This document shows, piece after piece, positions 34,347 to 45,271 of a DNA stretch of 64,000 bases. The position numbers and the translations under genes are program-made. The first letter of the stretch is position 1. Every line of letters starts with the position of its first letter. Location: assembly GCF_034479375.1 (NCBI RefSeq), contig NZ_CP140155.1, positions 4,378,501 through 4,442,500 on the forward strand, given 5' to 3'. The notes under the pieces are model-generated. The model was not told the DNA's origin, did not search any database, and worked only from the letters and a program-made list of their open reading frames with translations. This DNA comes from Rhodopseudomonas palustris (GTDB taxonomy: Bacteria; Pseudomonadota; Alphaproteobacteria; Rhizobiales; Xanthobacteraceae).

Positions 34347-35426
34347 ATGCAGACAGCGGTCATTCGAAAAGACGGGTCGGCCGACCATGCCGCTCCCGCG
34401 GACCACGACGACATCTCGGCGCTGGTGGCGCGGCTGACCTCCGAGGTCAACGAGATCGCCTGCGGCAAGACCCGGTCGATCCAGAAGATCACCAGCCAGA
34501 TGAAGATCCTGGCGCTCAACGCGCTGATCGAAAGCGCCCGCGCCGGCAAGCAGGGCGCCGGCTTCGCGATCGTGGCCCAGGAGGTGCGCAATGTCGGCGC
34601 CCAGATCGAGGAGATCGCGCGCGACCTCGAAAGCCAGCTCACCCGGCGCACCGGCGAACTGATCAGTTCGATCGGCAGCATGACCGAGCGTTCGCGCGGC
34701 GACCGGCTGGTCGACCTGTCGCTCAATGCGGTCGAACTGATCGACCGCAATCTCTACGAGCGCACCTGCGACGTGCGCTGGTGGGCGACCGATTCCGCGG
34801 TGGTCGATTGCGCCGCGAATCCCGATGCGGCTTCGACGTCCTACGCCGGCGAGCGGCTCGCGGTGATCCTCGGCGCCTACACCGTGTATCTCGATCTATG
34901 GCTGTGCAGCCTCGACGGCACCGTTCTGGCCAACGGTCGGCCGGACCGCTTCGGCGTGGTCGGCAGCAGCGTCGCCGGCTGCGACTGGTTCAAGGACGCG
35001 CTGCGGCTGCGATCGGGCGACGACTACGTCGCCGGCAATGTCGAGCGGATGCCGCAGCTCGGCAATGCCCAGGTCGCGACCTATTGCGCCAGCGTGCGTA
35101 GCAATGGCCGCAGCAACGGCGCGCCGCTCGGCATCCTGGCGATTCACTTCGATTGGGAGGCGCAGGCCCGGGCGATCGTGCAGGGGGTGCGGCTCGATCC
35201 GCAGGACAAGGCCCGCGTGCTGCTGCTCGACTCCCGCTTCCGGGTGATCGCCGCCTCCGACGGTCGCGGCCTGCTCGAAGAGCGCTTCCCCCTGAAGGTC
35301 GCCGGCCGGCGCAGCGGCACCTACCAGGACGCATCGGGCGCGCTGGTCGGCTTTCATCTGACGCCGGGATACGAGACCTATCAGGGGCTCGGCTGGTACG
35401 GCGTCATCGTGAGCCGCGCCGAGTAG
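34347..35426 (+). CDS. Soluble methyl-accepting chemotaxis-like protein: N-terminal MA fragment, C-terminal Cache-like sensor
   Basis: This 359-residue protein has no membrane segment. Residues ~25-90 contain the chemoreceptor signalling hairpin tip-like block KITSQMKILALNALIESARAGKQGAGFAIVAQEVRNVGAQIEEIA. The remainder (NLYERTCDVRWWATDSAVVD, LDLWLCSLDGTVLANGRPDRFG, GCDWFKDALRLRSGDDYVAG, GILAIHFDWEAQA) resembles a Cache/PAS-type ligand-binding domain. This order is the reverse of classical receptors, where sensing precedes signalling. The ATG at 34347 follows a 13-bp hairpin that covers the ribosome site. An in-frame TTG at 34224 is less likely. Interaction with CheW/CheA is possible but unproven. 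Confidence 0.82.
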   Translation: MQTAVIRKDGSADHAAPADHDDISALVARLTSEVNEIACGKTRSIQKITSQMKILALNALIESARAGKQGAGFAIVAQEVRNVGAQIEEIARDLESQLTRRTGELISSIGSMTERSRGDRLVDLSLNAVELIDRNLYERTCDVRWWATDSAVVDCAANPDAASTSYAGERLAVILGAYTVYLDLWLCSLDGTVLANGRPDRFGVVGSSVAGCDWFKDALRLRSGDDYVAGNVERMPQLGNAQVATYCASVRSNGRSNGAPLGILAIHFDWEAQARAIVQGVRLDPQDKARVLLLDSRFRVIAASDGRGLLEERFPLKVAGRRSGTYQDASGALVGFHLTPGYETYQGLGWYGVIVSRAE

Positions 35427-35454
35427 CGCCTGCGATCGCGCCGCGCCGGCGCTC

Positions 35455-35471
35455 ATATCATTTGATATCAA
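35455..35471. promoter_or_regulatory. Short palindromes upstream of kaiC
   Basis: ATATCA-TT-TGATAT and the overlapping perfect TTGATATCAA (35462-35471) lie about 175 bp before kaiC in a gap that otherwise holds nothing recognisable. They lack the N4 spacer of an FNR site. Confidence 0.35.
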
Positions 35472-35643
35472 TAACATCGCAGTTCCGTGCACGTCGGCCT
35501 GACGCGGCCCCTGGAATCGCGACGCGCATAACGCGGATCGTCTTTGCGAGTTCCTCCGCGGCGCTAAATCATTTTCCTGCGAGGTCCCCTAGCCAGCCGG
35601 TTCCTGTTCAAATACAAAGTTCGAGTAACGCAATCGGATTGAT

Positions 35644-37335
35644 ATGACCGACGGTATTGCCAAGTCGCGCACCGGCATTGACGGTTTCGACGAACTCACG
35701 CTCGGCGGATTGCCCACCGGGCGTCCAAGTCTGATCTGCGGCTCGGCCGGCTGCGGCAAGACGCTGTTCGCCTCCACCTTCCTGATCAACGGGGCGCGCC
35801 ATTACGGCGAGGCCGGCGTGTTCGTCACCTTCGAGGAGCGAGCGGTCGATATCGTCGACAACGTCGAGTCGCTGGGCTTCGGCCTGCAGCAATTGATCGA
35901 CGATTCGCGCGTCCTGATCGAGCACATCGCGATCGATCCCAGCGAAGTCGCCGAGGTCGGCGATTACGATCTCGAGGCGTTGTTTCTCCGGCTGGAATAT
36001 GCGGTCGACCAGATCGGCGCCAAGCGGATCGTGCTCGACACCATCGAGAGCCTGTTCTCGGCGTTCCAGAATCCGGCGGTGCTGCGCGCGGAAATCCGCC
36101 GGCTGTTCGACTGGCTGAAGCAGAAGGGCCTGACCGCCGTCATCACCGGCGAGCGCGGCGACGGCACGCTGACCCGCCAGGGGCTCGAGGAATACGTCTC
36201 CGATTGCGTGATCCTGCTCGACCATCGCGTCGACCAGCAGATTTCCACCCGGCGGCTGCGGATCGTCAAGTATCGCGGTACCGCGCACGGCACCAACGAA
36301 TATCCGTTCCTGATCGACGAGGACGGCTTCAGCGTGCTGCCGGTGTCGTCGCTCGGCCTCGGCCACAAGGTGTTCGAGGATCGCATCTCGACCGGCGTGG
36401 CGGACCTCGACGCGATGCTGAGCGGCGGCGGTTTCTATCGCGGCAACAGCATTCTGGTCTCGGGCGTCGCCGGCTCCGGCAAGAGTTCGCTCGCCTGCAT
36501 GATGGCCGACGCCGCCTGCCGCCGCGGCGAGAAGGCGCTGTATCTGTCGTTCGAGGAATCCGAGGCCCAGGCCGTCCGCAACATGAAGTCGATCGGCACC
36601 GATCTCGGCCGATGGCTGACGAGCGGCCAGTTGCGCTATATCGCCGCAAGGCCGACCTTCTACAGCCTGGAAATGCATCTGGCCGTGATCCTGCGCGAGG
36701 TCGGCCGGTTCAAGCCCGACGTCGTGGTGCTCGATCCGATTTCGGCCTTTCTCGGCAACGGCCAGCTCGGCGAAGTGCAGTCGATGCTGTTGCGGATCGT
36801 CGACTATCTGAAATCGACCGGCGTCACCGGCGTCTTCACCCATCTCGCCCACGGCCAGGAATCCCAGACCGACGCCGGGCTGTCGTCGCTGATGGACGCC
36901 TGGATCCTGCTGTTGAACCGGGAGGCCCATGGCGAGTTCAATCGTGAGCTCTATCTGCTGAAGGCGCGGGGCATCTCCCATTCCAATCAGGTCCGGGAAT
37001 TCGTGATGTCGAACGACGGCATTCATCTGCTCGCGCCCTATCTCGGCGCCAACGGAGCCTTGACCGGATCGGCGCGGCGAAGCGAAGAGGCGCGGCTGCG
37101 CCGCGCCGAGAGCGAGCGCAGGGTCGAGGTGGCGCGTCTGCAAGGCGAGATCGCACAACGCCGGGCGCGGGCGCTGGCGCAGATCGAGGCGCTCCGCGCC
37201 GAGATCGACGCCGACGCCTCCGAACTGCAGCGGCTGGCCGACGTCGAGATCGACTACCTCCGGCAGGCCGCGATCGACGCGGAAACGATGGCGCAGAGCA
37301 GGGGCATCGACCACGCTCCCGGCATCACCAAGTAG
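35644..37335 (+). CDS. kaiC: KaiC family clock-type ATPase/kinase
   Basis: This 563-residue double-domain RecA-fold ATPase has CI Walker A G33-SAGCGKT40 with catalytic Glu pair E64-E65 (TFEERAVDI), and CII Walker A G274-VAGSGKS281 with E304-E305 (SFEESEAQ). The CII autophosphorylation position reads S414-S415 (AGLSSLMDAW), where cyanobacterial KaiC has Ser-Thr. About 100 C-terminal residues (from ~460) form a charged coiled coil rich in Arg, Glu and Ala, as in the KaiC2-type proteins of purple bacteria and unlike the short cyanobacterial tail. No kaiA is present. kaiB and an HWE kinase follow directly. Confidence 0.95.
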   Translation: MTDGIAKSRTGIDGFDELTLGGLPTGRPSLICGSAGCGKTLFASTFLINGARHYGEAGVFVTFEERAVDIVDNVESLGFGLQQLIDDSRVLIEHIAIDPSEVAEVGDYDLEALFLRLEYAVDQIGAKRIVLDTIESLFSAFQNPAVLRAEIRRLFDWLKQKGLTAVITGERGDGTLTRQGLEEYVSDCVILLDHRVDQQISTRRLRIVKYRGTAHGTNEYPFLIDEDGFSVLPVSSLGLGHKVFEDRISTGVADLDAMLSGGGFYRGNSILVSGVAGSGKSSLACMMADAACRRGEKALYLSFEESEAQAVRNMKSIGTDLGRWLTSGQLRYIAARPTFYSLEMHLAVILREVGRFKPDVVVLDPISAFLGNGQLGEVQSMLLRIVDYLKSTGVTGVFTHLAHGQESQTDAGLSSLMDAWILLLNREAHGEFNRELYLLKARGISHSNQVREFVMSNDGIHLLAPYLGANGALTGSARRSEEARLRRAESERRVEVARLQGEIAQRRARALAQIEALRAEIDADASELQRLADVEIDYLRQAAIDAETMAQSRGIDHAPGITK

Positions 37336-37344
37336 GAAACTGAC

Positions 37345-37623
37345 ATGGCCGAGCCGATCAAGCTGGTTCTCTACGTCGCCGGCGAAACGCCGAAGTCACT
37401 CGCCGCGATTCGCAACCTGGAGAAGATCTGCGCCGATCATCTCGCCGGCAAGTACAAGGTCGAGGTGGTGGATCTGAAGAAGTCGCCGCAGCTCGCGCGC
37501 GAGCACGGCATCGTCGCGATCCCGACGCTGGTGAAGGAGCTGCCGGTGCCGATCCGCAAGATCATCGGCGATCTGTCCGACACTCCGAAGGTCCTGGTGC
37601 ATCTGTCGGTCGAAGGGGCCTGA
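37345..37623 (+). CDS. kaiB: KaiB family clock protein
   Basis: This 92-residue thioredoxin-like protein begins IKLVLYVAGETPKSLAAIRNLEKIC and ends PTLVKELPVPIRKIIGDLSDTPKVLVHL, the typical KaiB core. In cyanobacteria KaiB switches fold to bind the KaiC CI ring. The protein starts 9 bp after kaiC and its stop lies 2 bp before the kinase gene, so the three genes form one operon. Confidence 0.96.
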   Translation: MAEPIKLVLYVAGETPKSLAAIRNLEKICADHLAGKYKVEVVDLKKSPQLAREHGIVAIPTLVKELPVPIRKIIGDLSDTPKVLVHLSVEGA

Positions 37624-37625
37624 AG

Positions 37626-39116
37626 GTGGGCTCGGCGGTCGCAGCGCTGAGCAGGCACGAGCTGGAAGCCAGGCTCGAAGAGGCCGAAGACACGTTGCGG
37701 GCGATCCGCGAAGGCGAGATCGACGCTCTGGTCGTCAAGGGCGGCGGCGGCGAGAAGGTGTTCACGCTCGAAGGCGGCGGCCAGTCCTACCGCACCTTCA
37801 TGGAAGCGATGGATGTCGGCGCCGCGGCGTACGATTCGGACGGGCAGTTGCTGTACGCCAATCAGGCGCTGTGCGCCCTGCTCGGGCGGGCGCCGGGCTC
37901 GTTGACCGGTCCCGTGCTGCTCGGGCTGCTCGACGCCGTCAACCAGGCCAAGTTTCGCCGGCTGCTGGCGCAGGCGATGCAGGAGCGGCAGTCGGCCGAG
38001 ATCCATCTGCGCGCCGGCGATGTCGAACGCAGCATCCTGCTCGCCGGCTCGCCGCTGGATTTCGGCGTCGTGCACGGCACCGCGATCACCTTCACGGATA
38101 TCAGCGAACGCGAACAGGCCGCCGTCGCCAAGGAATCCGAGCGGCTGGCGCGCGCGATCCTCGCCTCCGCCAACGAGGCGGTGATCGTCTGCGACCGCGC
38201 CGGCCGCGTCACCCATCTCAACGGCGCGGCGATCCGGATCTGCGCCGAGACGCCGGTCGGCAAAACTTTCTCCGAGGCGATCGATCTGACCTTCACCGAA
38301 GCGTCCGAACTGATGAGCGGGGCCGACATCGTCTCGATGGCGACCGCCGGCATGCCGGTGCAGGGACTGGAGGCCGCGGTGCGATCGCCGTCGGCCGCGA
38401 TCACCGACGTGCTGATCAGCGCCGCGCCGCTGATGGTGTCCGGCGAGCGGACGCAGGGCTGCGTGGTCACGCTGATCAACCTGTCGCAGCGCAAGGCCGC
38501 CGAGCGCCACCAGGCGCTGCTGATGGGCGAGCTCGATCACCGCGTCAAGAACACGCTGGCGATGGTGATGGCGATCTGCACGCGCACCGCCGCCTATGAG
38601 CGCACCATCGAGGATTTTCAGAGAGCGTTTTCCGGCCGGATCCAGGCGCTGGCCGCGACCCACACGCTGCTGTCGAATGCGTCGTGGCAGAACCTGCAGG
38701 TCAAGGACGTGCTCGGCGCAGAACTGGCGCCGTTCGCGTCGCTGTCGAGCGGCCGGATCGCGACCGACGGGCTCGATATCGTGGTGGACGCCAAGACCGC
38801 GGTGTCGCTCGGCCTGGTGTTTCACGAACTCACCACCAATGCGGTGAAATACGGCGCGCTGTCGGTGCCGGGCGGCAAGATCGCGGTGCGCCGGACGGGT
38901 CTCGCGCAGGACGGCGCGCTGATGATCGAATGGGAGGAGTTCGACGGGCCACTGGTGACCAAGCCGGGATCGTCCGGCTTCGGTCAGACGCTGATCTCGC
39001 GCAGCCTCGGCAACGGCGCCGCCACGCTGGACTTTCGACCCGAAGGCATCGTCTGCAGAATGTCGATTCCGAGCTACGGCCACTTTCACAGCGCCGCCGG
39101 CGGCCCCGAGAGCTGA
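37626..39116 (+). CDS. HWE-type sensor histidine kinase with PAS domains, linked to kaiBC
   Basis: This 496-residue cytoplasmic kinase starts at GTG 37626, two bases after the kaiB stop. An N-terminal coiled coil (LSRHELEARLEEAEDTLRAIREGEIDALVVKG) precedes two PAS regions (~50-160 and ~165-285). The phospho-acceptor is H305 in GELDHRVKNTLAMVMAI. The N-box VFHELTTNAVKYGALSVPGG and the WEEFDGP segment define the HWE family. No receiver protein is adjacent. It is a strong candidate for output or input of the KaiBC timer. Confidence 0.92.
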   Translation: MGSAVAALSRHELEARLEEAEDTLRAIREGEIDALVVKGGGGEKVFTLEGGGQSYRTFMEAMDVGAAAYDSDGQLLYANQALCALLGRAPGSLTGPVLLGLLDAVNQAKFRRLLAQAMQERQSAEIHLRAGDVERSILLAGSPLDFGVVHGTAITFTDISEREQAAVAKESERLARAILASANEAVIVCDRAGRVTHLNGAAIRICAETPVGKTFSEAIDLTFTEASELMSGADIVSMATAGMPVQGLEAAVRSPSAAITDVLISAAPLMVSGERTQGCVVTLINLSQRKAAERHQALLMGELDHRVKNTLAMVMAICTRTAAYERTIEDFQRAFSGRIQALAATHTLLSNASWQNLQVKDVLGAELAPFASLSSGRIATDGLDIVVDAKTAVSLGLVFHELTTNAVKYGALSVPGGKIAVRRTGLAQDGALMIEWEEFDGPLVTKPGSSGFGQTLISRSLGNGAATLDFRPEGIVCRMSIPSYGHFHSAAGGPES

Positions 39117-39267
39117 CCCCGATCGAAGCTGACACCGATCGAATCGGAAACGGGCTCGAGATCGTCGTCTCGACGTGCAACCTCGACGCGAACCGGTGTC
39201 CGCCTCGCTGGTCTAGAGCGTTTCATCGATTGATGAAGCGATATGGACCTTGCCAGATGCACTGACT

Positions 39268-39376
39268 CCTCATCCTGAGGAGCCCGGCGAAGCCGGGCGT
39301 CTCGAAGGATGGGGCGACGCATGATGGCCGGCGGCGCATGGTTCGAGACGGCGCTTCGCGCCTCCTCACCATGAGG
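39268..39376. repeat. Dispersed inverted repeat (TCATCCTGAGGAGCCCGGC family)
   Basis: This is the second copy of the element at 13387-13526, running from TCATCCTGAGGAGCCCGGC to CCTCCTCACCATGAGG. It fills the convergent gap (39117-39464) between the kinase and gyrB; nothing else was seen there. Confidence 0.8.
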
Positions 39377-39464
39377 TTGTGCCTGTGGTCAGAGTCCCAG
39401 AACGCCAGCGCTGATTCCATCGGACGGAACGGCTCTAACGCCCGAGATCCGGTGCGCCGTCGCG

Positions 39465-41990
<2,526 letters not shown>

Positions 41991-42133
41991 CTAGCCCAAA
42001 GTGGCATGCAGCAAGTTATTGAAGAAATAGGATTTTTAGTGGGTTTGGCAAGCCCCGAAATGGCCGATTCGGAGACCCCTGACAGACCGCGCGCCCGGGC
42101 CGGTTCCGGCGCGTTCGACGCGATCGCTTCTGC

Positions 42134-43273
42134 TCAGTGCCGGGGTGAAATCCGGCCGGACTCGACGGTGAAAATCTCGGCGCCGGGGCCGATCTCGGCG
42201 AACGCCGCGGGGTCGGCGCCGGTCATCCAGACCTGCGCGCCGAGCCGGGCCAGTTCCTCGAACAGTGCGGCGCGCCGCGACGGGTCGAGATGCGCCACCA
42301 CCTCGTCGAGCAGCAGCAGCGGCGTGATGCCGGTCATCTCCGAGACGAGCTGGGCATGGGCGAGCACCAGGCCGATCAGCAGCGCCTTCTGTTCGCCGGT
42401 GGAGGCGTCGCGCGCCGGCATCGCCTTCGGCGCGTACAGCACGTCGAGATCGGTGAGATGCGGGCCGTCGAGGGTGCGGCCGGCGGCGGCGTCGCGCGGG
42501 CGGCCCTCGCGCAGGATGGTGCGGTAGCGATCTTCCACCGCCGTGGCGGGCTCGGTCAGCAGCGCGCCCTCCATCCAGCCGTCGAGCATGATCTTCGCCG
42601 ACGGGAACGCCGAGGCCGCGCCGCGGGCGTCGAGCATCGCGGCGAGGCGCATCGCGGTCTGGCCGCGCATCGCCGCGACCGCCACGGCGAGTTCGGCGGT
42701 TTCGCGCTCGATCGCATCGAGCCAGTGCGAATCCGCGTTGCGATAATCCTCGAGCAGCCGGTTGCGCGACCGCAGGCTGCGGTCGAGCGCCGAGACCCGG
42801 CCCGAATGCTGGCTGTCGATCGCCAGCACCAGGCGATCGAAGAACCGCCGCCGTTCCGAGGCCGCGCCCATGAACAGCCCGTCCATCGCCGGCGTCAGCC
42901 ACACCATGCGTAAGTGATCGCCGAACGCGGTGGCGGAGCCGACCGGCTCGCGGTCGATCCGGCAGCGCCGTGCCGTGGGCGCGTCGGCGCGCGGCGGATC
43001 GATGCCGGTGCCGAGCGTGGCGAGCCCGAGCGCGCCCTCGACCTCGGCCGCCACCGCCCAGGAGCCGTCGCCCTCGTTGTCGGCGACGTCGTCGAGCGTC
43101 GCCCGCCGCAACCCGCGCCCCGGCGACAGAAACGAGATCGCCTCGAGGCAATTGGTCTTGCCGGCCCCGTTGGCGCCGACCAGCACCACCCGCTCCCCAC
43201 GCGTCGTCAGCCCCGCCGCCCGATAATTGCGGAAGTGCGTCAACGTCAGCCGGGTGATGCGGGAGGCGGTCAT
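42134..43273 (-). CDS. recF: DNA replication/repair protein RecF
   Basis: This 379-residue SMC-like ATPase loads RecA at gaps with RecO and RecR. Walker A is G33-ANGAGKT40 followed by NCLEAISFLSPGRGLR. The signature and Walker B region reads LSTGEQK-like DASTGEQKALLIGLVLAHA and PLLLLDEVVAHLD. The frame and length match RecF. It normally follows dnaN directly; here a repeat-framed DUF559 gene separates the two. Confidence 0.96.
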   Translation of the reverse strand: MTASRITRLTLTHFRNYRAAGLTTRGERVVLVGANGAGKTNCLEAISFLSPGRGLRRATLDDVADNEGDGSWAVAAEVEGALGLATLGTGIDPPRADAPTARRCRIDREPVGSATAFGDHLRMVWLTPAMDGLFMGAASERRRFFDRLVLAIDSQHSGRVSALDRSLRSRNRLLEDYRNADSHWLDAIERETAELAVAVAAMRGQTAMRLAAMLDARGAASAFPSAKIMLDGWMEGALLTEPATAVEDRYRTILREGRPRDAAAGRTLDGPHLTDLDVLYAPKAMPARDASTGEQKALLIGLVLAHAQLVSEMTGITPLLLLDEVVAHLDPSRRAALFEELARLGAQVWMTGADPAAFAEIGPGAEIFTVESGRISPRH

Positions 43274-43302
43274 GTGATTACAGCGAGAACAGCGCCGAGT
43301 GA

Positions 43303-43360
43303 CCCTCTCCCCTTGTGGGAGAGGGTGGCGCCGAACGAAGTGAGGCGCCGGGTGAGGGGT
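43303..43360. repeat. Left inverted repeat framing the DUF559 gene
   Basis: The module order is a hairpin CCCTCTCCCCTTGTGGGAG plus AGGGTGG, a second hairpin with arms GGCGCC, and CCGGGTGAGGGGT. The final T is the first base of the gene's stop triplet on this strand. The right copy at 43733-43787 is its inverted partner. Confidence 0.85.
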
Positions 43361-43731
43361 TATTCGTCCGTTTCGGAAAGCTTCGCAAGGATATCTTCAA
43401 GCACCGCTGTGCGACGCTGCAGCACGTCGTTGTTCCAGTAGCGCAGCACGCGAAAGCCCGCAGCGCGGAGCGTGGCATCGCGAATCTGGTCGCGCGATTG
43501 CTCTGCATGCTGACTGCCGTCGATCTCGATCACCAGGCGCTGCTCGAAGCAGACGAAGTCGAGAATGTAGTTCTGGAACGGAACCTGCCGACGAAATTTC
43601 AGCTGGGCGAAACGGCGATCGCGCAGCAACTTCCACATCGCGGATTCCGCATCAGTGGGCGCGTGCCGCATCGTCTTGGCGAAGGCACGGAGTCTCGCTG
43701 GGGTTGGAACGTGACGCGGGCGCTGCGGCAT
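43360..43731 (-). CDS. DUF559 (Vsr-like, PD-(D/E)XK-fold) endonuclease-like protein
   Basis: This 123-residue DUF559 protein begins MPQRPRHVPTPARLRAFAKTMRHAPTDAESAMWKLLR. Its core carries D58 (YILDFVC), E69-I-D71 (LVIEIDGSQH) and H75, and the block GFRVLRYWNNDVL follows. This resembles the catalytic layout of Vsr and related PD-(D/E)XK nucleases, though no member's activity is known to me. It interrupts the usual dnaN-recF pair and is framed by inverted repeats that touch its stop codon and lie one base from its start codon. The right repeat ends GGGTGAGGGGTC directly before the ATG and so provides its ribosome-binding site. Confidence 0.9.
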   Translation of the reverse strand: MPQRPRHVPTPARLRAFAKTMRHAPTDAESAMWKLLRDRRFAQLKFRRQVPFQNYILDFVCFEQRLVIEIDGSQHAEQSRDQIRDATLRAAGFRVLRYWNNDVLQRRTAVLEDILAKLSETDE

Positions 43732-43732
43732 G

Positions 43733-43787
43733 ACCCCTCACCCGGCTTCGCTTCGCGAAGCCACCCTCTCCCACAAGGGGAGAGGGT
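43733..43787. repeat. Right inverted repeat framing the DUF559 gene
   Basis: This is the inverted partner of 43303-43360. Read on the minus strand it runs from CCCTCTCCCCTTGTGGGAG through a hairpin GGCTTCGC / GCGAAGCC to CCGGGTGAGGGGT, one base from the ATG. Confidence 0.85.
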
Positions 43788-43790
43788 ATC

Positions 43791-43810
43791 AAACCCGCTT
43801 GCTCGGGTTT
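43791..43810 (-). terminator. Possible hairpin terminator downstream of dnaN
   Basis: AAACCCG and CGGGTTT pair over 7 bp with a 6-nt loop, 70 bp after the dnaN stop. No long T-run follows, so it is a weak candidate. Confidence 0.4.
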
Positions 43811-43879
43811 GGGTCAAGCCCGGCAATGACAAGTTGTGCTCAATCGACGAGGTTCGACGCGCGGCGCGATCCCGTGGCC

Positions 43880-44998
43880 CTACACCCGCATCGGCATCAG
43901 CACGTACAGCGCGTTCTTCTTGTCGCGGTCCTGGATCAGGGTCGGCGAGCCGGGGTCGGCGAGGCGCAGCACTGCGACTTCGCCTTCGATCTGGGCGGCG
44001 ATGTCGAGCAGATAGCGTGAATTGAAGCCGATATCGAGCGGGTCGGAGGCGTATTCGACTTCGAGCTCTTCGGTGGCGCTGCCGGAATCCGGATTGGTCA
44101 CCGAGAGCACCAGCCGTCCGGCGCTCAGGGCCAGCTTCACGGCGCGACCGCGCTCGGAGGAAATCGTCGAGACGCGATCCACCGCGGCCTCGAAGTCCTT
44201 CTTGTCGACCACCAGCTCCTTGTCGTTGTTCTGCGGAATCACGCGGCCGTAGTCCGGGAAGGTGCCGTCGATCAGTTTCGAGGTCAGCACCACATTGCCG
44301 ATGGTGAAGCGGATCTTGCCGACCGACAGTTCGAGGCCGATCTCGGCGTCGTTGTCCTCGATCAGCCGCTGCACTTCGCCGACGGTCTTGCGCGGCACGA
44401 TCACGCCCGGCATCCCGGCCGCGCCGGCGGGCTGCTCCAGATCGACCTGCGCCAGGCGATGGCCGTCGGTCGCGACCGCGCGCAGCCTGGCCTCCTTGGC
44501 CGAGCCCGCGGTGTGCAGATAGATGCCGTTGAGATAGTAGCGGGTCTCCTCGGTGGAGATCGCGAATTGGGTCCGGTCGATCAGCCGCTTGACGTCGGAA
44601 GCGGTGAGCGAGAACGCGTGCGACATCTCGCCGGCGGCCAGATCCGGGAAGTCGCTTTCCGGCAGGGTCTGCAGCGTGAAGCGCGAGCGCCCGGCGCGGA
44701 TCGCCAGCACCGAGCGGTCACCGTCGCTTTCCAGCACGATCTGCGAGCCGTCCGGCAGTTTGCGCACGATGTCGTAGAACATGTGCGCCGGCACCGTGGT
44801 CGAGCCCGCCGTCGCGGTGTCCGCCGGCAGCGTCTCGGTGACTTCGAGGTCGAGGTCGGTCGCCTTCAATGCGAGCTGGGCGTTTTCGGCGCGCACCAGC
44901 ACGTTGCCGAGAATCGGAATGGTGTTGCGGCGCTCGACCACGCGGTGGACGTGGCCCAGCGACTTCAACAATTGCGCGCGTTCGACCGTGACCTTCAT
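43880..44998 (-). CDS. dnaN: DNA polymerase III sliding clamp (beta subunit)
   Basis: This 372-residue ring-forming clamp tethers the replicative polymerase to DNA. It begins MKVTVERAQLLKSLGHVHRVVERRNTIPILGNVL and ends KKNALYVLMPMRV, both classical. The middle includes LPDGSQIVLESDGDRSVLAIRAGRSRF and LRAVATDGHRLA. The ATG at 44998 is the conserved start; the frame is open further upstream without similarity. It follows dnaA with a 273-bp gap in which no gene was seen. Confidence 0.98.
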   Translation of the reverse strand: MKVTVERAQLLKSLGHVHRVVERRNTIPILGNVLVRAENAQLALKATDLDLEVTETLPADTATAGSTTVPAHMFYDIVRKLPDGSQIVLESDGDRSVLAIRAGRSRFTLQTLPESDFPDLAAGEMSHAFSLTASDVKRLIDRTQFAISTEETRYYLNGIYLHTAGSAKEARLRAVATDGHRLAQVDLEQPAGAAGMPGVIVPRKTVGEVQRLIEDNDAEIGLELSVGKIRFTIGNVVLTSKLIDGTFPDYGRVIPQNNDKELVVDKKDFEAAVDRVSTISSERGRAVKLALSAGRLVLSVTNPDSGSATEELEVEYASDPLDIGFNSRYLLDIAAQIEGEVAVLRLADPGSPTLIQDRDKKNALYVLMPMRV

Positions 44999-45271
44999 TG
45001 CAAAACCCGCCTGATCCGCACCCGCATCGTGTGATGGAGTCGCCGGAGGTACTGGAGAAGCCGTGCGGCCTGAGACGGCGCCACGGCAATGGGGACCCTG
45101 CGGATGTCGCCCGAACCCGCGGGGGGTCGGCAGGGTGGCGTGGTTAGGCGGCGGACGCAAGGGTGCGTGGCCGGTACGGCTCCGAATTTCCCCGTGTTTC
45201 GGCCGGACGGCGCCCGCGACCGGGCGACGCGCCTGCCGTCGTGCCGGCGATCGCGCCGGCTATTGCCCCGG

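Larger units (their letters stand above)
43303..43787. mobile_element. Putative repeat-framed DUF559 cassette between recF and dnaN
   Basis: A 485-bp unit consists of an inverted repeat, one DUF559 ORF and the opposite inverted repeat, with no spare sequence between. The arms share 27 identical outer bases and 13 identical inner bases; the hairpin between them differs in sequence but stays self-complementary in both. Mobility is an inference from architecture; no target-site duplication was identified with confidence. Confidence 0.5.

Noticed and set aside
35462..35471. TTGATATCAA upstream of kaiC as an FNR/FixK site
   Set aside because: The half-sites lack the required 4-bp spacer; it was kept only as a short palindrome.
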